Part shown: in pieces, positions 1 through 7,193 of the stretch
Layout of the letters: each line of letters opens with the position of its first letter
How positions within the stretch are numbered: the stretch's first letter is position 1
NCBI GenBank assembly: GCA_900547465.1
Contig: URHJ01000003.1
Span: 4,332-68,331, forward strand
Reading direction: 5' to 3'
Source: an uncultured Mycoplasmatota bacterium
GTDB taxonomy: Bacteria; Bacillota_I; Bacilli_A; RF39; UBA660
Length of the DNA: 64,000 nt
Translations under genes and position numbers: made by a program
Notes under the pieces: model-generated
The model's input: only the letters and a program-made list of their open reading frames with translations
What the model was told of the DNA's origin: nothing
Databases searched by the model: none

Positions 1-226
1 TGCTTATAAAGAATTAAACGAAGTTACAAAATACAATTATGTTGTTATAAATGATGAAGTTGACGTTGCTGCTGCTAAGGTAAATGCAATATTAGCATCA
101 GAAAAATGCAGAGTCGATCGAATCGAGGAAGTTTATTTAAATTCACTTGAAGAGGAAATTCATGAAATATTAAGAGAAGATAAGGAATTTATTAACGTAC
201 CTGTTTCTGTAAATAAAGAGAATTAA
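1..226 (+). CDS. gmk: Guanylate kinase, C-terminal part (5' end outside window)
   Basis: The last 74 codons of an ORF that enters from the left edge; the reading frame begins at base 2. The residues YVVINDEVDVAAAKVNAI and the later CRVDRIEE match the C-terminal lid and helix of guanylate kinase, which phosphorylates GMP to GDP with ATP in the cytosol. The P-loop lies outside the window, so catalytic residues cannot be checked. The tail after the conserved part, about 25 acidic residues, is somewhat longer than usual. The gene is the only plus-strand gene at this edge and ends in its own terminator. Identification rests on this short segment and is fairly secure. Confidence 0.8.
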   Translation, partial: AYKELNEVTKYNYVVINDEVDVAAAKVNAILASEKCRVDRIEEVYLNSLEEEIHEILREDKEFINVPVSVNKEN

Positions 227-241
227 TCTCTTTATTTTTTT
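214..241 (+). terminator. Intrinsic terminator of the gmk-like gene
   Basis: An 8-bp stem (214-221 with 227-234) with a 5-nt loop is followed by a run of seven T. The stem overlaps the stop codon. Confidence 0.75.
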
Positions 242-246
242 GCAAG

Positions 247-272
247 AAAAAAGAATGATAAAAATCATTCTT
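247..272 (-). terminator. Intrinsic terminator of pyk
   Basis: A perfect 9-bp stem (251-259 with 264-272) with an AAAA loop is followed, on the minus strand, by a U run. It overlaps the pyk stop codon and faces the terminator of the convergent gene. Confidence 0.8.
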
Positions 273-1683
273 AGTCAATAACTTCAATTTTCATTAAGTT
301 TGTTGTTCTGTTTTCAGCAGTGTTAGGGAAACCTCCAGTTAATACGATTACATCTCCCTTGTCTAAATTCATAAAGTCTTTAGCACGTTCAACACTTAAG
401 TTTAATACTTCATCAGTAGAGTTACAAACTTTTAAGTTTTCTCCATAAACTCCCCAATTTAATGCAAGACTTCTAGCTGTTTTTTCATCAGGACATAAAG
501 CTAAGATTGGAGCTTTTGGTTTTAGGTTAGAAATAACTGCTGCAGTTGAACCACTCATAGTAGCTGCACAAATTAATTTACCACCTAAACGGTTAGAACT
601 TTCAACTACATTTTCAGCAATTGAAGATTGAACACTTTCTGTACGATCTTTTTTTGAAATATAATCGAAGTTAGCATATCTTTCAGCAACCTCACAAATA
701 TCAGCCATGGCTTGTACAGTTTCTACTGGGTGTTTACCAATACTAGTTTCACCACTTAACATAACTGCATCAGTACCATCAAGTACTGCATTAGCTATAT
801 CTGAAGTTTCAGCTCTTTTTGGTCTATTGTTATCCATCATAGACTCTAACATTTCAGTAGCAGTAATTGCTATTTTTCCACATTCACGAGCAACATTAAT
901 TAGATATTTTTGAGCATGTGGTACTTCTTCACTTGGAATTTCAGTTCCTAGATCTCCACGTGCTACCATGATACCATCTGATACATTTAAGATATCTTTA
1001 ATGTTATCAATTCCTAATTTACTTTCAATCTTACAAATAATTTTCATATCTTCACGATCATATTCTTTAAGAATTTCTTTAACTTCTAATACATCTTCTT
1101 TAGTAGAAACGAATGATAAAGCAAGGAATTCTCCACCATTTTTACAAGCGTAAATAATATCTTCTCTATCAGCATCACTAATAAATGGAATATTTAATGC
1201 TTTTCCAGGAACACTCATACTCTTACGGTTTCCTAATACTCCACCTGTAAGAATTTTACAAGTAACACCTTCAGAATCTTTTTCGATGACTTCAGTTTTC
1301 ATTTTTGCATTTTCAAATAAAACTGTATCTCCTACTTCTAATGAATCAATAGCATCTGGATGGTTAACAGTAATTCTTTCTTCATTACCTTTAACATCTG
1401 CTTTAACTAGTTTTATAGTCTTTCCTTCAACTAGTTCGATTGATTCTCCTTCTAGTACTCCACTACGGAATTCAGGTCCTTTTGTATCCCAAAGAATACC
1501 TAGGTTGATACCAGTTTTCTTTCTAACTTCACGAACTGAAGAAGTAGCTTGTTCCCTTTCTTCTATAGTTGCATGAGAAAAGTTAATTCTTGCAACATTC
1601 ATTCCTGCTAAAGCTAATTTTTCCATAACATCAACTGTGTTAGTAGCAGGTCCAATTGTACAAACAATCTTTGTCTTTTTCAT
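271..1683 (-). CDS. pyk: Pyruvate kinase
   Basis: Glycolytic enzyme that converts phosphoenolpyruvate and ADP to pyruvate and ATP. The N-terminus TKIVCTIGPA, the substrate-binding R32/N34/S36 segment (ARINFSHA), catalytic K218 in ICKIES and the metal/substrate loop MVARGDLGTEIP (239-250) are all present. At 470 residues it has the A, B and C domains but lacks the extra C-terminal PEP-utiliser-like domain found in Bacillus and Geobacillus enzymes. The start ATG has a good GGAGG site 8 bases upstream. It stands alone between its own terminator and that of the polA-fpg unit, so it is probably monocistronic. Confidence 0.97.
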   Translation of the reverse strand: MKKTKIVCTIGPATNTVDVMEKLALAGMNVARINFSHATIEEREQATSSVREVRKKTGINLGILWDTKGPEFRSGVLEGESIELVEGKTIKLVKADVKGNEERITVNHPDAIDSLEVGDTVLFENAKMKTEVIEKDSEGVTCKILTGGVLGNRKSMSVPGKALNIPFISDADREDIIYACKNGGEFLALSFVSTKEDVLEVKEILKEYDREDMKIICKIESKLGIDNIKDILNVSDGIMVARGDLGTEIPSEEVPHAQKYLINVARECGKIAITATEMLESMMDNNRPKRAETSDIANAVLDGTDAVMLSGETSIGKHPVETVQAMADICEVAERYANFDYISKKDRTESVQSSIAENVVESSNRLGGKLICAATMSGSTAAVISNLKPKAPILALCPDEKTARSLALNWGVYGENLKVCNSTDEVLNLSVERAKDFMNLDKGDVIVLTGGFPNTAENRTTNLMKIEVID

Positions 1684-1728
1684 ATTTTTTCCTCCTCTAA
1701 ACGTACTTTATTATTTTATCATAAAATA

Positions 1729-1767
1729 CTAAAAAAAATCAATGATTTCACAGCGAAAACATTGATT
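1729..1767 (-). terminator. Terminator of the polA-fpg unit
   Basis: An 8-bp stem (1737-1744 with 1760-1767), extended inwards by an A/T-rich stem, is followed on the minus strand by eight U. It lies just after the fpg stop. Confidence 0.8.
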
Positions 1768-1772
1768 AAAAC

Positions 1773-2594
1773 TTAAATTTGACATTTAGGGCAATAATAA
1801 CTTGAACGCCCATTGATTTTATCCACTTTTAATGTTGTACCACAGGTTGGACATTTGCCATTCTTTTTCCCATGAACTAATAATTCGTTTTGAAAAAGGC
1901 CGTGAACACCTTCGCTTGATGTGAAACTTTTAATAGTGGTTCCTCCTAGTTCTATAGCATGATTTAGAACTGTTCTTGTATTTTTGATAATTGAAGTACA
2001 TTCTTTCATTGTAACTAAGTTTGATTTACGATGTGGTGATATTTTTGAAAGAAATAATATTTCATCATCATAAATATTACCTATTCCAGTGATTATAGAT
2101 TGGTCAAGCAAACTAGTTTTTATTGGTATGGATTTTGATTTTAATTTATTATATAGATAACTAGCTGTTAGTAGTGAATCATCATATTCGTATCCCATGT
2201 CTTTTAGTGGTTTTTCATTTAAGTAATTATCTTTTGAAAGAAGATACATTTTACCAAATTTTCTAACATCGTGAAACCTTAGTTGTTCACCATTATCTAA
2301 AGTAAAGAAAACATGTTCATGTTTATTCTTAATATCGTTCGGATGGCGGAAGAAAAATTTACCTTCCATACGAAGATGAATTAACAAAACGTTTTTACTT
2401 AGGTGGAAAACAAGCCACTTTCCTCTTGTTGTAATATCATTTATTTTTTGTCCAACTAATTTCTTTTTAAAACTTTCTACATCAGGATATTCTATTATAT
2501 TATCCCAAAACACTTCAACATCAGTTATTTTTCTTCCTATTAAATTTGGTTTAAGTGCTTTAACAACAGTAATCACTTCTGGTTTTTCTGGCAT
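1773..2594 (-). CDS. mutM: Formamidopyrimidine-DNA glycosylase (Fpg/MutM)
   Basis: Base-excision repair enzyme that removes 8-oxoguanine and formamidopyrimidines and nicks the strand by beta,delta-elimination. The N-terminus MPEKPEV carries catalytic P2 and E3; the usual leucine at position 4 is lysine. The helix-two-turn-helix segment (DQSIITGIGNIYDDEILF) is present, and a C-terminal zinc finger has the pattern CPTC...CPKC. Length (273) is normal. It starts 12 bases after the polA stop codon, the same polA-mutM order as in Bacillus, so the two are co-transcribed. Confidence 0.95.
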   Translation of the reverse strand: MPEKPEVITVVKALKPNLIGRKITDVEVFWDNIIEYPDVESFKKKLVGQKINDITTRGKWLVFHLSKNVLLIHLRMEGKFFFRHPNDIKNKHEHVFFTLDNGEQLRFHDVRKFGKMYLLSKDNYLNEKPLKDMGYEYDDSLLTASYLYNKLKSKSIPIKTSLLDQSIITGIGNIYDDEILFLSKISPHRKSNLVTMKECTSIIKNTRTVLNHAIELGGTTIKSFTSSEGVHGLFQNELLVHGKKNGKCPTCGTTLKVDKINGRSSYYCPKCQI

Positions 2595-2606
2595 TATCTC
2601 ACTTCC

Positions 2607-5222
2607 CTATTTTGCTTCATACCAATCATTTCCGTATTCAATATCTACCTTAAGTGGTGCCTCTAACGGATATGTATTTTCCATAATATCTCTAACTATT
2701 TCAGTAACTTGATCCATTTCATCTTTTTTAACATTAAATACTAATTCATCGTGTACTTGAATTAACATTTTACTTTTTAAGCCAAGTTCTCTAAATTTAT
2801 CATATATTTCAATCATAGCTTTTTTTAGAATATCTGCTGCTGTACCCTGAATTGGTGTATTTAAAGCTATTCTTTCTCCTCCACTACGTACTAAGTAATT
2901 TTTACTTTGCAACTCTTCTATTACACGTTTTCTATTCATTAATGTTTTTACGTAACCGTGTTTATAGGCATTTTGTTTTTCTTCTTCCATATATTCAGAT
3001 ATTCCTGGATATGTTTCCAAATAATTATCCATAAATTCTTTAGCCATTTTGATATTGATTCCCAAATCCTCAGAAAGCCCAAAACTACTTATTCCATATA
3101 GAATTCCAAAGTTAACGGCTTTTGCTGTTCTTCTCATACTCTTATCAACTTGATCTATTGGAACATGATAGATATCACTAGCAGTTTTAGTATGTATATC
3201 TATATCATTTTTAAAAGCATCTATTAGGTTAGTGGCTTTTGACATAGAGGCAAATACTCTTAATTCAACTTGTGAATAATCACTAGATAGTAAATATGAA
3301 TCCTCATCTGGTATAAATGCTTTACGAATTAATTTTGAATATTCATCTCTAGCAGGAATGTTTTGTAAATTAGGACTGATACTAGATAGACGGCCAGTCC
3401 TTGTAAGGGTTTGAGTGAAAATAGTATGAATTCTACCATCTTCACGCACTTCATTTTTTAAACCAACTGCATAATTAGTATATAATTTTGATAGTGTTCT
3501 ATACTCAAGAATCTTGTTGACAATAGGATGTAGATCAACTATTTTATCAAGTATTTCCTTACTAGTTGAATACTTATTATCTTTTACTCTTTTAGGGTAC
3601 CTTATCTCCAATTTAACAAATAAAATTTCACTAAGTTGCTTGGGAGACATTATATTAAATTCTTCTCCTGCCTCGTTATATATATCTTTTTCTAATATAC
3701 TCATTTTACTTTCTAGTTCTTTAGCAACAGAATCTAAGTATTCGCTATCAACTTTAATACCAGTTATCTCCATATCAGCTAACACTCTAGAAAGTGGCAT
3801 TTCAATATCTTCAAATAAGTGTAATTCTTCATCTTCTTTTAATTTATTATAAATTTGTTCTTTTATCTCATATATAAATTTAGCCTTGAATCCACAGTTT
3901 TGTTTAATAGTATCTATAGATACATCTTTAGGTTTCTTTTGAGTTCCATATATATCTTCATATAACGGAATATTGTAATCAAAGTATTTAGCTAAGAAAC
4001 TGATATCATCTTTAATAGTATAATTTAGCAAATATGCCGCTATCATCAAATCAAAAACAGTATTTTTTTCTTTAACACCAATCTTGTTAAATAGAACAAT
4101 ATTTCTTTTTAAATCATAAGTATATTTATTATAAATTGTAGAAAATAATTCACTATATTCAGTTACTTTATCTCCAGGAATATAATAAGCTTTACTACCA
4201 TCATATAGCCCTACACCTATTATTTTTCCTTTATTATAACTCTCAAAATCTGTTTCTACATAATATGAGAATTCTTTATTTTTTGGAAAATCAGTAATAT
4301 CGGCAAATTCAAATTCATCTTTTGACTGACTATTTATAATAGATGGTTCATCGTCATAAACGTTCATCTTTCTTAATAATGAGAAGAACTCTAATTCATG
4401 TAATATTCCTAAAAAACGTTCTTTATCAAAACCTGTATATTCTAGTTCGTTAAGTGTAAAATCTAGAGGTACTTCTCTATAAATAGTTGCGATATCATAA
4501 CTCATGTATGCATTATCTTTATCAGCTAATAATTTTTCTTTCGTTTTTCCCGAAATATCATCAATATTTTGATAAACTCCATCTAATGTTTTATATTTGC
4601 TTAACAAGTTAACAGCTGTTTTTTCACCTATTCCTTTAACCCCAGGAATGTTATCGCTTTTATCACCCATTAAAGCTTTTAAATCAATCATATTGATTGG
4701 TTCGATACCACTATATGTATTTTTAAATTCATCTCGTGTCATTCGTATGAAGCCGCTTGTTTTCAATAGTTTAACTTCTACTTCATCACTGATAAGTTGT
4801 AGTAAGTCTTTATCACTACTAATGATTGTTGCGATAAACTCATCTTCTTCATCAACAATCTTTGCTACTGTTCCTATAATATCATCAGCTTCATAATTAT
4901 CAATTTCGAAATGTTTTATTCCCATAGCATCTAGTACTTCTTTAGCTTTAGGAAACTGTAGTTTTAAATCATTAGGCATCTCTACTCTTCCAGCTTTATA
5001 CCAATCATATTGATCGTGTCTAAATGTTTTTCCTTTATCAAAGGCAACCAAAATATATGAAGGTTCTTCTTCCTTCATTATTTTGTTCATCATATTTATA
5101 AATCCATATAAAGCATTTGTAGGAAATCCTTTTGAATTTCTCATAATAACGCCTTGATATGCTGTTGCATAATAACTTCTAAATAATAAATTATTTCCAT
5201 CTACTAGTATAACTTTTTTCAT
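2607..5222 (-). CDS. polA: DNA polymerase I
   Basis: Replication and repair polymerase with three domains: an N-terminal 5'-3' flap exonuclease (about 1-290), a 3'-5' exonuclease-like domain (about 300-465) and the polymerase (about 475-871). Polymerase motif A (SSDYSQVELRVFA), motif B (RRTAKAVNFGILYG) and motif C (QVHDELVF) are intact. In the proofreading-like domain the first catalytic Asp position is Tyr (YYVETDFE) and the other acidic motifs are not recognisable, so this domain is probably inactive, as in Bacillus. The ATG at 5222 is chosen because an upstream in-frame GTG lies inside the AGGTGA ribosome site. Confidence 0.95.
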   Translation of the reverse strand: MKKVILVDGNNLLFRSYYATAYQGVIMRNSKGFPTNALYGFINMMNKIMKEEEPSYILVAFDKGKTFRHDQYDWYKAGRVEMPNDLKLQFPKAKEVLDAMGIKHFEIDNYEADDIIGTVAKIVDEEDEFIATIISSDKDLLQLISDEVEVKLLKTSGFIRMTRDEFKNTYSGIEPINMIDLKALMGDKSDNIPGVKGIGEKTAVNLLSKYKTLDGVYQNIDDISGKTKEKLLADKDNAYMSYDIATIYREVPLDFTLNELEYTGFDKERFLGILHELEFFSLLRKMNVYDDEPSIINSQSKDEFEFADITDFPKNKEFSYYVETDFESYNKGKIIGVGLYDGSKAYYIPGDKVTEYSELFSTIYNKYTYDLKRNIVLFNKIGVKEKNTVFDLMIAAYLLNYTIKDDISFLAKYFDYNIPLYEDIYGTQKKPKDVSIDTIKQNCGFKAKFIYEIKEQIYNKLKEDEELHLFEDIEMPLSRVLADMEITGIKVDSEYLDSVAKELESKMSILEKDIYNEAGEEFNIMSPKQLSEILFVKLEIRYPKRVKDNKYSTSKEILDKIVDLHPIVNKILEYRTLSKLYTNYAVGLKNEVREDGRIHTIFTQTLTRTGRLSSISPNLQNIPARDEYSKLIRKAFIPDEDSYLLSSDYSQVELRVFASMSKATNLIDAFKNDIDIHTKTASDIYHVPIDQVDKSMRRTAKAVNFGILYGISSFGLSEDLGINIKMAKEFMDNYLETYPGISEYMEEEKQNAYKHGYVKTLMNRKRVIEELQSKNYLVRSGGERIALNTPIQGTAADILKKAMIEIYDKFRELGLKSKMLIQVHDELVFNVKKDEMDQVTEIVRDIMENTYPLEAPLKVDIEYGNDWYEAK

Positions 5223-5284
5223 TCTCTTCACCTAAAAATAATTATACCATAATTAAGAAAATTTATCTTATTAAATCAGCTATA

Positions 5285-5893
5285 TTATAATTTCTTTTTT
5301 ATTTTTGTATAAACCTTTTCATAATAACACTTTCCGCACAGTGGTACATATGAGATATTTTTATTAGTTTGATCTATTTCTACTTCTTCACCACTTGTTG
5401 TGAACTTATTATTAATTTTTCTAGCATTAAATTCAGCTGGTTCTCCACAGACGCATAAAGAATTAGTATCCATTTTAATAATTTCATCAGCAAGTGATAA
5501 TAATGCCTTACTTCCAGAAAATAACTCACCTCGGAAATTAGTTCTTAGACCAAAACAATTGATTGGAATGTTTATTTTTTTATTTATTTTCCATAGCTCC
5601 GTTATTTGTTGTTCTGTTAAAAATTGTGCTTCATCAACAATAATGTAGTCTGATTCAATTATTTTATCGATATAGAGCTCCGACAATATCCTCTCCTCCG
5701 ATTCTAATAAAATATCGACTTTTCTTTTTTGACCTTGTCTGTTAATAATACAATCGTTACCTTTTTCATCTATCTTAGGCTTAATTAATAATACTGTCTT
5801 TCCATTTTCTTCTAAATCATGTATTCGTTGGAATATTCTGGTTGTTTTTCCACCTTTCATAGCACTATAATAAAAATTTATTTTTTCATTCAT
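5285..5893 (-). CDS. tdk: Thymidine kinase (type II)
   Basis: Salvage enzyme that phosphorylates thymidine to dTMP. The P-loop is FYYSAMKGGKTT near the N-terminus, the Walker B/DEAQ motif is IIVDEAQFL, and a structural zinc site is formed by CVC (near residue 147) and CGKC near the C-terminus. Length after start correction is 202 residues, typical for the family. The ATG at 5893 is preceded by GGAGG at a 7-base spacing; an upstream in-frame start would add 14 residues without a ribosome site. It lies downstream of the small SOS membrane gene on the same strand and could be read from that promoter. Confidence 0.93.
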   Translation of the reverse strand: MNEKINFYYSAMKGGKTTRIFQRIHDLEENGKTVLLIKPKIDEKGNDCIINRQGQKRKVDILLESEERILSELYIDKIIESDYIIVDEAQFLTEQQITELWKINKKINIPINCFGLRTNFRGELFSGSKALLSLADEIIKMDTNSLCVCGEPAEFNARKINNKFTTSGEEVEIDQTNKNISYVPLCGKCYYEKVYTKIKKKL

Positions 5894-5973
5894 AAAATTA
5901 CCTCCATTTATTATTTTATTAGAATCTTTACCCAAACAATTATAAGTATTTATCTATATATTTGTCAATTGAT

Positions 5974-5993
5974 AGCTGATGTAAAAATCAGCT
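5974..5993 (-). terminator. Hairpin after the small SOS gene, no clear U run
   Basis: A 7-bp stem (AGCTGAT with ATCAGCT) lies at the end of the small membrane gene. No U run follows on the minus strand, so it may only partly stop transcription into tdk. Confidence 0.35.
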
Positions 5994-6149
5994 TTACGAT
6001 TTCTTTCCGATGGATAAAGAAGAATTAATATTACGAAAATCACTTCTAGAATCCAATTCTTGTACCCTATTACAAACTAGTAGTGTACATAAAACAGCTA
6101 ATACATAAATAACTGTAATACAAATTCCTCCTTTTACCACTTTCATCAT
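5994..6149 (-). CDS. Small single-span membrane protein divergent from lexA, probable SOS gene
   Basis: A 51-residue ORF. It begins MMKVVKGGICITVIYVLAVL, has one hydrophobic segment (about residues 8-26) and a short polar tail rich in Ser and charged residues. An AAAGGAG ribosome site sits 9 bases before the first ATG. Its promoter is a perfect TTGACA-17-TATAAT with a LexA-like box inside the spacer, so it should be tightly LexA-repressed. In Bacillus the gene divergent from lexA is yneA, an SOS inhibitor of division with an N-terminal membrane anchor and a LysM domain. This ORF has the position and the anchor but no LysM. A cell-division checkpoint role is inferred from context only. Confidence 0.7.
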   Translation of the reverse strand: MMKVVKGGICITVIYVLAVLCTLLVCNRVQELDSRSDFRNINSSLSIGKKS

Positions 6150-6180
6150 TTCAATCCACTCCTTTCTCAATTACAAATTA

Positions 6181-6209
6181 ATTATATATCATACAATTGT
6201 TCGTGTCAA
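6181..6209 (-). promoter_or_regulatory. Consensus promoter of the small SOS membrane gene
   Basis: The -35 TTGACA (6204-6209) and -10 TATAAT (6181-6186) are both perfect, with a 17-base spacer. The spacer holds the LexA-like box at 6190-6203. Such a strong promoter with an operator inside fits a gene that is silent until DNA damage. Confidence 0.8.
6190..6203. promoter_or_regulatory. LexA-like operator, box 1
   Basis: On the minus strand this reads CGAACAATTGTATG. It matches the left half CGAAC and the central GT of the Bacillus SOS box (CGAAC-N4-GTTCG type). It sits between the -35 and -10 of the divergent small gene. Confidence 0.65.
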
Positions 6210-6219
6210 TGTACATTTA

Positions 6220-6231
6220 AAACATTTGTTT
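6220..6231. promoter_or_regulatory. LexA-like operator, box 2
   Basis: AAACATTTGTTT is a near-perfect palindrome with AAAC-N4-GTTT halves. It overlaps the start of the lexA -35 element. The ten bases AAACATTTGT recur upstream of ruvA. Confidence 0.6.
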
Positions 6232-6258
6232 GACTTTTTACGTAAAGAATGATAAACT
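6230..6258 (+). promoter_or_regulatory. lexA promoter
   Basis: TTGACT (6230-6235), a 17-base spacer and TAAACT (6253-6258) are flanked on both sides by LexA-like boxes, as expected for autorepression. Confidence 0.7.
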
Positions 6259-6268
6259 ACAATTGTAA
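6257..6268. promoter_or_regulatory. LexA-like operator, box 3
   Basis: The centre ACAATTGT (6259-6266) is the same palindromic 8-mer as in box 1. It lies at the likely transcription start of lexA, just before the ribosome site. Confidence 0.5.
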
Positions 6269-6279
6269 AGGAGGTAAAT

Positions 6280-6897
6280 ATGGAAAAGTTAACAGATCGA
6301 CAAGAATACATCCTACAAACATTAAAAAAGTTAATAGCTAAAAATGGTTATCCACCTACTGTAAGAGAAATAGGACAAGAAGCTAATCTTCATTCTCCAG
6401 CAACTATTCATTTTCATTTAAAGAAACTAGAAGAAAAAGGATATTTAAAGAAAGTGTCAGGAACAAATAGAACAATAGAACTTCTTGTACCAAACGAATA
6501 TTTGGAAAAAGAAGATGATGTGGTTGATGTTCCTTTATTAGGAAAAGTTACTGCAGGTACTCCAATAGAAGCTATTGAAACACCAGATGAATACTTCTCT
6601 TTACCAGCTAATCTAATTAGTAATAAAAAGGAAGTATTTACTTTGAAAGTCAGTGGTGAATCTATGATTAATGTTGGAATTTATGATGGAGATATTTTAA
6701 TTGTAGAAAAACAATCTACTGCTAAAAATGGTGATACAGTAGTCGCTATGAACAAAGATAATGAAGCTACTGTTAAAACGTTCTATAAAGAAAATGGATA
6801 TTTTAGATTACAACCAGAAAATGATACAATGGATCCAATTATATTAGATGAGGTTACTATTTTAGGTAAAGCTATTGGTTTATATAGAAAATTTTAA
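6280..6897 (+). CDS. lexA: LexA repressor
   Basis: SOS repressor with an N-terminal winged helix-turn-helix DNA-binding domain (about 1-65) and a C-terminal self-cleaving peptidase domain. The autocleavage bond is A92-G93 in GKVTAGTP, the catalytic Ser is S128 in VSGESM, and the general-base Lys is K166 in EATVK. Length (205) equals the Bacillus protein. The start has a strong AAGGAGGT site 5 bases upstream. Three related palindromes between lexA and the divergent small gene suggest that LexA represses both itself and that gene. Confidence 0.97.
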   Translation: MEKLTDRQEYILQTLKKLIAKNGYPPTVREIGQEANLHSPATIHFHLKKLEEKGYLKKVSGTNRTIELLVPNEYLEKEDDVVDVPLLGKVTAGTPIEAIETPDEYFSLPANLISNKKEVFTLKVSGESMINVGIYDGDILIVEKQSTAKNGDTVVAMNKDNEATVKTFYKENGYFRLQPENDTMDPIILDEVTILGKAIGLYRKF

Positions 6898-6916
6898 AGT
6901 CTTTTAGGCTTTTTTT
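6896..6916 (+). terminator. Terminator of lexA
   Basis: A short 6-bp stem (6896-6901 with 6907-6912, one G-T pair) is followed by a run of T. It overlaps the stop codon. Confidence 0.5.
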
Positions 6917-6923
6917 AGTGCAA

Positions 6924-6949
6924 TAAAAAACTACTAACATAGTTAGTAG
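6924..6949 (-). terminator. Terminator of the recD2 unit
   Basis: A perfect 8-bp stem (CTACTAAC with GTTAGTAG, 6931-6938/6942-6949) is followed on the minus strand by six U. Confidence 0.85.
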
Positions 6950-6965
6950 AAAAACATAAGTTTTA

Positions 6966-7133
6966 TTATTCCATATTTTCTAATTTTAATAACATATTAG
7001 AAGCAGTGTCTTTTGCCATTTCTTTTATATCTTCCATATAATCAGGATTTTTCTTTTTATACATCATAAAAGCGGCTCCTCCTGCACTCATTAAAGCTCC
7101 CATCATAAGCATTCTCTTTGTATTCTTTTTCAT
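6966..7133 (-). CDS. Small membrane protein of unknown function
   Basis: A 55-residue protein with one predicted membrane segment (about residues 8-24, MLMMGALMSAGGAAFMMY) followed by a basic KKK and an amphipathic acidic tail. The general shape resembles short YtxH- or DUF3918-type proteins, but no family signature can be confirmed. The ATG at 7133 is chosen because AGAGGTGA lies upstream; the longer ORF start (15 more residues) overlaps a hairpin and has no ribosome site. It is the last gene before a strong terminator. Confidence 0.6.
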   Translation of the reverse strand: MKKNTKRMLMMGALMSAGGAAFMMYKKKNPDYMEDIKEMAKDTASNMLLKLENME

Positions 7134-7161
7134 AATTATAATCACCTCTTTAGAAAATATG

Positions 7162-7177
7162 TGGTACAAGTGTACCA
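7162..7177. other. Hairpin between recD2 and the small membrane gene
   Basis: TGGTAC and GTACCA flank a 4-base loop. It could moderate read-through or stabilise an mRNA end; there is no clear minus-strand U run. Confidence 0.35.
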
Positions 7178-7193
7178 TTTTTATTATCTGTTG

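Noticed and set aside
707..1576. Open frames on the plus strand opposite pyk (60-100 codons).
   Set aside because: Antisense to a clear gene, no ribosome sites and no family motifs; shadows of AT-rich coding sequence.
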